From the NCBI GenBank assembly GCA_945957605.1, contig CAMFLR010000005.1, positions 496,001 through 560,000 on the forward strand: a stretch of DNA of 64,000 bases, written 5' to 3'. The DNA is from an uncultured Isosphaeraceae bacterium. Lineage in GTDB: Bacteria > Planctomycetota > Planctomycetia > Isosphaerales > Isosphaeraceae. How positions within the stretch are numbered: the first letter of the stretch is position 1; every line of letters starts with the position of its first letter. Below, in pieces: positions 29,660-37,159 of the stretch. The notes below the pieces were generated by a model, which saw only the letters and a program-made list of their open reading frames with translations, was not told where the DNA came from and did not search any database. A program made the position numbers and the translations under genes.

Positions 29660-31288
29660 CTAGTGCAACACGGGCAATTGGCTGAAGAATTCGTGCCCCT
29701 TGTCGTCGACCAGGATATAGGCCGGGAAATCCTCGACGTCGATTTTGTATACAGCTTCCATGCCGAGCTCGGGGTATTCGAGCAGCTCGACCTTCTTGAT
29801 GTTATCCTGCGCCAGAAGAGCGGCGGGACCGCCGATCGAGCCGAGATAGAAACCGCCGTGCTTCTTGCAGGCTTCGGTGACAGCCTTCGAGCGGTTCCCC
29901 TTCGCGATCATCACCATCGACCCGCCCGCTTCCTGGAACTGGTTGACGTAGCTATCCATGCGGCCGGCGGTAGTGGGGCCGAACGAGCCCGACGGCATGC
30001 CTTCAGGAGTTTTGGCGGGCCCCGCGTAATAGACGGGATGATTCTTGAGATACTCGGGCATGCCTTCGCCGCGATCGAGCCGTTCCTTGATTTTCGCGTG
30101 CGCGATGTCGCGGGCGACGATGATCGTGCCCGTAAGTTTGAGCGCGGTGGCGACGGAGTATTTCGTCAGCTCGGCCAGCACGTCGGCCATGGGGCGATTG
30201 AGGTCGATATCGACTGCCCCTTCGGCTCCGAGCGCGTGGCGATAGCGTTCGGGAATGAACCGCGACGGATTGCGTTCGAGTTCTTCGAGCCAGATGCCGT
30301 CGCGATTGATTTTCGCTTTGATATTGCGATCGGCCGAGCACGACACGCCGATTCCCACTGGACACGATGCGCCGTGGCGCGGCATGCGAATGACGCGTGC
30401 GTCGAGCGCGAAATACTTGCCGCCGAACTGGGCGCCGATGCCGCTCTGGCGCGCGAGGTCCATCACCTGCTCTTCCATCGCCGTGTCGCGGAACGCCCGG
30501 CCCAGCTTGTTGCCTTGCGTCGGCAGGTGGTCGAGATAGCCTGCGCTCGCCATCTTGACGGTCTTCATCGTCGCCTCGGCCGACGTGCCGCCGATTACGA
30601 TCGCCAGGTGATAGGGCGGGCAGGCGGCCGTTCCCAGCGAACGCAGCTTTTCGTCGAGGAATTTGCGGATGCTCGCGGGATTGAGCAGAGCCTTTGTTTC
30701 CTGGAACAGGAACGACTTGTTCGCCGAGCCGCCTCCTTTCGCCACGAACAGGAATTCATAAGTTCCGCTGTTGGTTGCGTAGATATCAATCTGCGCCGGC
30801 AGGTTTGTGCCCGAGTTCGCTTCCTCGAACATCGTCAGCGGCACGGTTTGCGAGTATCGCAGGTTCTCTTTGAGGTAGGTCTCGTAAATCCCCTTCGAGA
30901 GCAATTCCTCGTCCTTGGCGCCACCGGTCCAGACGCGCTGACCTTTCTTGGCGACGATGGTCGCGGTGCCGGTGTCCTGGCACATGGGCAGTTGGAAGCC
31001 CGACGCGACGACTGCGTTCCTGAGCAGCGTGAGCGCGACGCCGCGATCGTTGGTCGAGGCGTCGGGATCGTCGAGAATGGCCGCGACCTTGGTGAGATGC
31101 TTGGCGCGATAGAGGAATGAGACGTCGCGAAAGGCTTCGCGTGCGAGCAAAACCAGCGCTTCGGGCGCGACCTTGAGAATCTCCTGCCCGTCGAATTCGG
31201 CGGTCGAAACGTAGTCGGACGTCAGCTTGCGGTAGGACGTTTCATCGGGGCCAAGCGGAAACGGGTCCTGGTAGCCAAACTCGGGCAT
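29660..31288 (-). CDS. Fumarate hydratase class I (Fe-S)
   Basis: 542 aa, the single-chain class I form carrying both alpha- and beta-type regions. Signatures: [19 protein letters not shown] with a cluster-ligand cysteine, [56 protein letters not shown] with further cysteines, and the beta region [22 protein letters not shown]. It performs the same fumarate/malate reaction as FumC but with an oxygen-sensitive 4Fe-4S cluster. Adjacent to fumC, which suggests a paired aerobic/iron-independent backup. The class I call is firm; which of fumA/fumB-type names applies is not. Confidence 0.95.
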   Translation of the reverse strand: MPEFGYQDPFPLGPDETSYRKLTSDYVSTAEFDGQEILKVAPEALVLLAREAFRDVSFLYRAKHLTKVAAILDDPDASTNDRGVALTLLRNAVVASGFQLPMCQDTGTATIVAKKGQRVWTGGAKDEELLSKGIYETYLKENLRYSQTVPLTMFEEANSGTNLPAQIDIYATNSGTYEFLFVAKGGGSANKSFLFQETKALLNPASIRKFLDEKLRSLGTAACPPYHLAIVIGGTSAEATMKTVKMASAGYLDHLPTQGNKLGRAFRDTAMEEQVMDLARQSGIGAQFGGKYFALDARVIRMPRHGASCPVGIGVSCSADRNIKAKINRDGIWLEELERNPSRFIPERYRHALGAEGAVDIDLNRPMADVLAELTKYSVATALKLTGTIIVARDIAHAKIKERLDRGEGMPEYLKNHPVYYAGPAKTPEGMPSGSFGPTTAGRMDSYVNQFQEAGGSMVMIAKGNRSKAVTEACKKHGGFYLGSIGGPAALLAQDNIKKVELLEYPELGMEAVYKIDVEDFPAYILVDDKGHEFFSQLPVLH

Positions 31289-31418
31289 GATTTGGGTCTC
31301 TCTGTCGAGAACTTTCCGCGCGTCAACGACGGGTGAGGCATTGAACCTTCATTATACCCGGCGTGCGCGGGAACTCAGAGAGGATTGGCCGAGCGGCTCA
31401 GGACGTGCGCGGCGTGAG

Positions 31419-32110
31419 TCACTCGATTTCGGTCTTTTTGAAGATTGAGAAGTTATCGAACTTCACCTCGAGTGGCACGTTGCAGGAGTTGATGCCGACG
31501 ATGCCGATTTTCAGAGTCTCGGGCAAAGCGGCATCAATTGATTCGTAGGACTTCCAGTGAGTGCCGTCTTCGCTGACCGAACCGTAGATGTGGTTGGCTC
31601 GCCGCTCCAGGCGAAGCCAGATTCGATCAGCTTCAGGTAGCTTGATTTGGTATCGCGAAACCGGGACCTGGCCCGCGTCGCGCATTTCGAAATTGGCATA
31701 GGGATCGAGTACGCCGTCGCGGCTCAGGCAGGCGCGAGCCATCGTGATGTAAGTCGATTCGTCCTTGACCAACAGAAGCCCCGCGCCATGATAGGGCAAG
31801 CGGCGCCCGCCTGCAGGATCGAGAGTCGACGTGTCGCCCGCTTTGAATGTCCCGGTGACAAGCACTTCGGCAATGAAGTCGCCCTTCACATCGGTCATCA
31901 CCCGCGGAGAGTTTTGCAAGTTCAATTCAACGGCATAGTCGTGTGGCTTGGTCGGAATATTGAAACTGACGGTCGACTCTTTAGAAGTGACTTCGCAATC
32001 GCCATCGGGATCTGTCACAATGCCCCAACCCTTGATTTTCGTACCTGTTTTTCTCCCGCGAAGAGCGAAGTGGCGACGAGCACAGCAGTCATCGCACATA
32101 GAGATTTCAT
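31419..32110 (-). pseudogene. DUF1349-like secreted protein with an apparent frameshift
   Basis: The minus-strand frame from about 32050 down to 31419 encodes a beta-sandwich of DUF1349 type: YHGAGLLLVKDESTYITMAR, IWLRLERRANHIYGSVSEDG, HWKSYESIDAALPETLKIGI, EVKFDNFSIFKK. Its natural N-terminus lies in a different frame: an ATG at 32110 starts a good signal peptide (MKSLCAMTAVLVATSLFAGE), which then runs into the wrong frame. One extra T in the run of five T at 32048-32052 (plus strand) would join the two exactly. So this is either a single-base deletion in a real gene or a homopolymer sequencing error. A 226-aa frame without signal peptide also exists from 32099. Fold is confident, function is not. 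Confidence 0.7.
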
Positions 32111-32409
32111 GCGAATGCGTGGCATGAGCGTTCTCCGAGTGAGGGATCGCGAGTCGTTATGAAATGGCTGATTCACCGTAGCCTGCCGGAGAAGGTGATG
32201 CCAGCGCGAATTTCAGCAACGTTCAAAGATTTGTTACAAACGCCAAACAGATCGCATGCGTGTCCGAGTTCCTCTATGTTGGTTCGATCGGCTCGTGATT
32301 GTAAGTCGCTGCCTACTGCGTTTGCCGAGGGGCTTGCTTTACCAGTCCGAGTCAACGCTTGGATGCCACGTCTGATCCGATCACCATAAGCGGCGCGGGT
32401 CACAGCAAA

Positions 32410-34974
32410 TCAAGGTTTTCCGTAGTGTACTCGATTCTTTCGGAGAATGACTGTCAAAATGTCTGCAACAAGCTCTACCGCGCAACATTGAAATCTTCTT
32501 ACATCCTCTTGTGCCCGCTCTTCAACGGGGTCCCCAGATTTGTTTGGATAATGTGTGTCTGCTGAAAGAAACCCATATAACTTACTGTTTCGAATGATCG
32601 GGCAGACAATCCAGCTACCGTTGGGGTCTTTGTCCAATACTTTGCAATTCTCATCCTTCAAGCCAAACATACTCCAATGCTGCCAAATTGCACTTGCCTC
32701 CCCGGTCTCGGCTCTTTGAATTGTGTAGTGGCAAAAGGGGTCACCCTCATCACAAGACACTCCAGCATAAGCGTCCAGCAATCTTTTTCCTTTTGATGTG
32801 GCACGCCTCACAGTCAACGAATTCACGATTTCGAATCGTTGTTTGCGATGATTTGTCCGTTTTTGCCAGACCCGGACTCTTGCCAGTCCGCATGAATCAT
32901 CGAGCAACGCCTTCATCGCCTGTCTTATAATCTGTTCACGAAATCTCGCATTTTCGATCTTTTCCGTCCACGGATTATCCCGATCCACCTTCGCAAGCAG
33001 AACATTAAAATTATCTAGAAATAAATATGCACTTTGTTCAGTTATTTTTTTATGATGTTCCGCAGGCGGAATATTGGCGATTAATCTAGTTAAGCATGCC
33101 ACCCGGTGCTCATAACGCTGCAAATCTCTGTTCGCGTCGCGCGACCAACACACGAGAACAGTCGAAGTGTGCCCTCCGACTCGGACTGGCATCGCTATGA
33201 CGGATCCTCGAATGCCGAACTTCTCAACACCTTTTGCGGAAAGTTCTGGATCTTGCTTTTGCAATTCAATTGCAGCATCTTCAATGAATTTTGGTTGCCT
33301 TGATCGGAGCACTGTCGTAACAAGACTTCTCTCCTCAAAGGCATAACCAAATTCCTCAAGAAGTTGCCCTCCAAGAGGGTCAATCGATCGCGCGACAACT
33401 GTTCCCGATGCGTAATCAATGTCGTATAATATGTAGGAGAGATTCAGCGGTCTCAATACTCGACTTATTGACATAAGGGAGTTAAACTTGTCCATATTCT
33501 GCAAGTACGGCTTGATTCCCGTGCCGGATTCGCTTCGATGGCGATACTCAGTGTAACCTGCACCCGCGGCCTGGGCTGCCACTTTTAATGAAGATAAGTG
33601 ATCATTCGTGAATGCATCTCTGCAGAAGGATTCAATGGAAATCACTCCTACTTTCTGACCATCGGCCTGAATTTGGCAAGCGAGTATGCTTCTGACCTCG
33701 GAATGAGGACGATCGCCGCGTTCCGGATGATCCTCGTTGGAACACTCACTCCCGCAGACATCTTCTTTATATAGATGAGGTTCGCTGGTGCCTTCCTTTA
33801 GAAACAAACTGCCGAGCATTGAGGTCGGCTGAATTAGCCGCTCATGCTCGTCGAATCGTTTTAGCTTAATGATTCGGGTAAAGGGATCTGCGATATCCGC
33901 AGGATTGCAAGACTCTGTTTCCGCAATCCGATAAAGTCCACGTAATTCAATGTCCTTGACGAAAGCTATGCAGCCACGATCGGCGCCGGTCCGCTTCAGG
34001 ATGTTTTCAAGCAAATTCTGTGAGAATGCGCGTAGGTTAAAAAGTGGTGATTCTCGCGCCGGCGATTCAATTGCATTGAAGTCGTTTGCGACCTTTCCTG
34101 ACAACACTTTCAGAAAAGAACAAACGGCTTCTGTTCGCCATGCCTCGCGTGAAATCTCAGGCTTCGAGCAGTAAATCACATTAATGTTGTAAGTGTCGTG
34201 AAGGAGCCTACTGAATGAAGAATCGACTTCATCTTCGAAAAGAAGTGCGTAATGGGGACCGAAGTCATTTCCATAGGTCAATTTCGCGTCATCCATTAGC
34301 CGAAGCAGGTCATGATCGCGTAGCGATGAGCCGACGAAAAGAAACGTTCTCAACGACAATAAAGTCGTGAGGCAATCATTAAACGCTCTATTGAGATGCA
34401 TTAAGTCGCGGTATTGAGTCTTTGTTAATACAAGAGAAGGGCCATTTCCAACGTCTCCATGCACCTTCACAACTGAAAAACGACGATGCTTAATGGCACT
34501 AAATAATGCTGCGGGGTCTCTCCATGTCCATACATTTGGCCGTGATTTATATGCCGACTCAAGAAGTCGATCGTAATTCGTAGAAATTGCGAGCGAGAAC
34601 GGAATCCTAGCTATAGCGAAGTGAATAGGAGACGGCGTATTTGCACCACCAAAAATATCCCATACGTAGTGCTCGAGAGCTTGTCCTATCTCTTTCTGAA
34701 GTAAATCGGCACCCGTCAGATAATCCCCTTCTTTGAGAAGGCGATCCGTTTGTGTCCATCGTCCTTCGCCTGATGATACTTTTTTTGCCCTCAGCAAACA
34801 TTCGTAGAGGAATTGATTCCAGGTCGGAAGTCCGGACGGAACAGATGCGCCCGCTCCGACGTATACTACTGCATTTCCTTCTCGAATCGAACGAACCAGA
34901 GGTTCTAGATCAAATGGTGCTCTAATGGAAGGTAGAATTTGGTGCAATCGACCAGATTCATAAGAGTAGAACAT
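32410..34974 (-). CDS. SIR2-like domain fused to three GAF-like domains (putative NADase sensor/defence protein)
   Basis: 854 aa, no signal peptide or membrane segment. Residues about 25-270 are a SIR2-like (SIR2_2) domain: NAD loop VVYVGAGASVPSGLPTW (GAGAS at 40-44), STNYD (131-135, catalytic-type N133 and D135), VVKVHGD with H172, and FLFVGSSLRDHDL (211-223). Three GAF-like modules follow: about 315-480 (ILACQIQADGQKVGVISIES), about 500-650 (SVIAMPVRVGGHTSTVLVCW) and about 680-850 (WIVCPIIRNSKLYGFLSADTH). The first carries a cysteine/histidine cluster (CGSECSNEDHPERGDRPHSE). SIR2-like domains with this motif set are NAD-degrading effectors in several anti-phage systems, and GAF domains bind cyclic nucleotides or other ligands. 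The gene is visibly AT-richer than its flanks and stands alone, suggesting acquisition. The defence role is inference. Confidence 0.82.
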   Translation of the reverse strand: MFYSYESGRLHQILPSIRAPFDLEPLVRSIREGNAVVYVGAGASVPSGLPTWNQFLYECLLRAKKVSSGEGRWTQTDRLLKEGDYLTGADLLQKEIGQALEHYVWDIFGGANTPSPIHFAIARIPFSLAISTNYDRLLESAYKSRPNVWTWRDPAALFSAIKHRRFSVVKVHGDVGNGPSLVLTKTQYRDLMHLNRAFNDCLTTLLSLRTFLFVGSSLRDHDLLRLMDDAKLTYGNDFGPHYALLFEDEVDSSFSRLLHDTYNINVIYCSKPEISREAWRTEAVCSFLKVLSGKVANDFNAIESPARESPLFNLRAFSQNLLENILKRTGADRGCIAFVKDIELRGLYRIAETESCNPADIADPFTRIIKLKRFDEHERLIQPTSMLGSLFLKEGTSEPHLYKEDVCGSECSNEDHPERGDRPHSEVRSILACQIQADGQKVGVISIESFCRDAFTNDHLSSLKVAAQAAGAGYTEYRHRSESGTGIKPYLQNMDKFNSLMSISRVLRPLNLSYILYDIDYASGTVVARSIDPLGGQLLEEFGYAFEERSLVTTVLRSRQPKFIEDAAIELQKQDPELSAKGVEKFGIRGSVIAMPVRVGGHTSTVLVCWSRDANRDLQRYEHRVACLTRLIANIPPAEHHKKITEQSAYLFLDNFNVLLAKVDRDNPWTEKIENARFREQIIRQAMKALLDDSCGLARVRVWQKRTNHRKQRFEIVNSLTVRRATSKGKRLLDAYAGVSCDEGDPFCHYTIQRAETGEASAIWQHWSMFGLKDENCKVLDKDPNGSWIVCPIIRNSKLYGFLSADTHYPNKSGDPVEERAQEDVRRFQCCAVELVADILTVILRKNRVHYGKP

Positions 34975-35161
34975 TGTGGGGGCTCAAGTATTGTGATAGC
35001 GAATAGAATAGCCTCGTTGGTATTTGAGCAGATGCGAAATTGGATATCAAGAAACTCAGGTGTCCCAGATTTATTTGCCATTTAGATAACCGAGGTTTGT
35101 TGATCTATTACATCTGAAAGGGATAGGCTAAACACGAAGCCTATCCCCTTCAAGCATCACT

Positions 35162-35710
35162 TCACAAGTTCCCCTCCAACCCCTGCTGGTGGAAGAAGTG
35201 CTCGACCTTCTCGCTGTTTTCCAGCAGCCATTCGATCGTCGGCTCGTTGCGCATCGCTTTGCGAATGACCTTGGCGGTCGCTTCGCGGTGGACTTCGAAC
35301 AGAGCCTTGTGGTCGATCTCTTCGAGCTTGCTCACACTCGGGTCGAGCCAGACCGAGTAAATAATCCCCAGGTCGTTCGCCTTTTCCTTGGGGATGTCGC
35401 CGGCTCGCACGGCGTCGAGCACTCCGTGGGCTATGGCCGCTTGTACGGTGCCCATCAGGATGTTCGTGTAGCGTGAATCCTTGACCGTCACCTTGCTCAC
35501 CATGACGGTCGCCGGGCGCACCTGGACGTCGCTGTTCAAGATCGCGAAGACCTTGGTGTGCCCTTTCGTCTGGTCGCCGATCAGGTTGGCGAGCGCGTGG
35601 CCGACGGGGCCGTCGAGCTCGCCAATCACCACTTCGGGCTCGGCGCAGAGATAATCGGCATCGCCCTCAACCAACGCTTCGCCTGTGCGCAATACGATCC
35701 GCTCGCTCAT
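35162..35710 (-). CDS. fae: Formaldehyde-activating enzyme homologue
   Basis: 182 aa. Fae condenses formaldehyde with tetrahydromethanopterin to methylene-H4MPT. Family features: TGEALVEGDADYL near the start, VVIGELDGPVGHALANLIGD, VRPATVMVSKVTVKDSRYTN and ILMGTVQAAIAHGVLDAV followed by IPKEKANDLGIIYSVWLDP. Aligned by eye with methylotroph Fae, the N-terminal histidine of the AHIDLIIG segment corresponds to a glutamate (about E24) here, so activity should not be taken for granted. A C-terminal tail of about 15 residues is family-specific. It lies 35 bases downstream of a thioredoxin-fold gene on the same strand; other C1 genes are 25 kb away in this window. Confidence 0.88.
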   Translation of the reverse strand: MSERIVLRTGEALVEGDADYLCAEPEVVIGELDGPVGHALANLIGDQTKGHTKVFAILNSDVQVRPATVMVSKVTVKDSRYTNILMGTVQAAIAHGVLDAVRAGDIPKEKANDLGIIYSVWLDPSVSKLEEIDHKALFEVHREATAKVIRKAMRNEPTIEWLLENSEKVEHFFHQQGLEGNL

Positions 35711-35745
35711 CGATCGCTTCCTTCGTTCTATGCAAAAAGAATGAC

Positions 35746-36858
35746 TTACTTGTATGTCCGGCCAATCTGGTCGACGATCGCCCGCTTCAACTCGAGTGCA
35801 TCGAACGCGCCGGTTTTGCGATAGACGACTTTCCCCTCGGGGGAGACCAGAATCGTGTAGGGGACCGGGCCGGGCCAGTCCTTGTCGAGCGCCTCGGCGA
35901 ACTTGTCGCGATCGGCGGTTTCGATGAGGTAATTCTTGGTTGAAGCGTGCTTTTCGGTGAGAAGCTTGAGCGCCTGATCTTTCTTGGACGGCTCGTCCAT
36001 CGAGATCGTAACCACCTCGAATGGCCGGGTTGTATACATCCGTTTGATGGTCACCAACTCATCAAGCTCGGCAACGCATGGGCCGCACCAGGTCGCCCAA
36101 ACGTTGATCAGGCGATAGTTCTTGGTGCCGTTCTTTGCGAGCTTGGCAACGCCGGCGTCGTCGATCATGTTGAGCGAGACTGGTTCTGCGTCCCATTTGG
36201 CGACCGATTTCACGGCATCGGCCTGTTTTTCGGCCCATTTGGTCGAGCAGCCGACGACACGTGTCTTTTCGACGGGCGCCGGCTTGCCAGCGAGCACGGC
36301 TTCGACGGCGTTGATCGCGTCGTGCGACTTGACGGTCTTGACCTCGGAATCGTCGAACCGGCCGTTGTAGCGCAGCTTGCGGTCGGCGTCGAAGACGTAG
36401 ACGTGTGGGGTTGCGAGCACGCCGTACGCGTGGGCGACTTTTTGCGTGTCGCCGTCATAAAGGTAGGGATACGAATACTTTTTATCGCGAGCCCGGATTT
36501 TCATGTCGTCGAACGAGTCGGTGAGGTCGGTGTAACCGAGTTCGTCGAGGCGCACGGCCTTGGGATCGTTGGGCGAGATCGCCACGAGCGCGACGCCCTT
36601 ATCCTTGTACTTCTGGTGGAAGGCTTCGATGCGATCTTCGTAGGCCTGGGCCGTCGGACAATGGTTGCAAGTCCAGAGGACGACGAGCACCTTTGCCGAG
36701 GCGTAGTCGCTGAGCTTGTGATTCTTGCCATCGACGCCGGGGAGGTCGAAGTCGGGCGCCTGGGCACCGATTTCGAGCGGCTTTGGGTCGGCCGCGCGGG
36801 AGGATGAGAGGCCTAAACAGGCCACGATTCCAAAGGCGATGGCCGCTATGCGTCGCAT
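35746..36858 (-). CDS. Secreted tandem thioredoxin-fold (redoxin) protein
   Basis: 370 aa from the ATG at 36858, chosen for the signal peptide (MRRIAAIAFGIVACLGLSSS). Two thioredoxin-like domains in series: the first (about 28-190) is an AhpC/TSA or resA-like redoxin, APDFDLPGVDGKNHKLSDY, with active site CNHC (64-67); the second (about 220-365) is TlpA-like, with INVWATWCGPC and CGPC at 258-261, ending in PVPYTILVSPEGKVVYR. A further cysteine, C204, sits in the linker (VVGCSTKWAEK). Likely an extracytoplasmic thiol-disulfide exchanger or cytochrome-maturation helper, plausible given the many haem proteins here. It may be cotranscribed with fae. Confidence 0.88.
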   Translation of the reverse strand: MRRIAAIAFGIVACLGLSSSRAADPKPLEIGAQAPDFDLPGVDGKNHKLSDYASAKVLVVLWTCNHCPTAQAYEDRIEAFHQKYKDKGVALVAISPNDPKAVRLDELGYTDLTDSFDDMKIRARDKKYSYPYLYDGDTQKVAHAYGVLATPHVYVFDADRKLRYNGRFDDSEVKTVKSHDAINAVEAVLAGKPAPVEKTRVVGCSTKWAEKQADAVKSVAKWDAEPVSLNMIDDAGVAKLAKNGTKNYRLINVWATWCGPCVAELDELVTIKRMYTTRPFEVVTISMDEPSKKDQALKLLTEKHASTKNYLIETADRDKFAEALDKDWPGPVPYTILVSPEGKVVYRKTGAFDALELKRAIVDQIGRTYK

Positions 36859-37159
36859 TGGTGACGGTCTCCCAGGCGCGGATGAACAACGCGGGTTTGG
36901 CTGTGTGAACCCGTAGTATGAGCCCTGACCTCGCCTCTGCCAAGAGACTGCACCCGGCAATCGCCCGCCGGATTTCTGGGCGAATGTGATCGGTAACCAT
37001 GCACGCGAGTCTTGTGCTCAAGTGTAGGAGCCGTCACGACCTAGAGAACGTAAGTCCTTTTGAGAATGATTCTTGTGATTGTTCGGCTATGAATGGCGAT
37101 TACTCGGCACGAGAGTCGCATTGCTTCAAGTTGGGCAGTGCAAGAGGCGACATCTCTTC
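36859..37159. other. Divergent intergenic region
   Basis: About 300 bases between the thioredoxin-fold gene (minus) and the molybdoprotein-like gene (plus). It should contain both promoters. No CxxC-encoding sequence that could be the missing N-terminus of the molybdoprotein is present. Nothing else recognised. Confidence 0.4.

Noticed and set aside
29651..31120. Long frame opposite the class I fumarase
   Set aside because: The minus strand encodes an unmistakable fumarase through the whole stretch; this frame is its complement.
31380..31420. tRNA-Ser/Leu-like 5' half (a TGGCCGAGCGGCT segment)
   Set aside because: Only the D-arm consensus is present; no anticodon arm, long variable arm, T-loop or matching acceptor follows, and the 3' part would overlap the DUF1349-like gene.
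32126..32409. Antitoxin or partner gene next to the SIR2-GAF gene
   Set aside because: The short frames in the 284-base gap and in 34975-35161 show no family features or ribosome binding sites, so I treat the SIR2-GAF gene as solitary.
36961..37159. Possible missing N-terminal Fe-S domain of the NasA-like protein
   Set aside because: I checked for CxxC-encoding sequence in the frames upstream of 37160 and found none, so the domain is absent rather than frameshifted.
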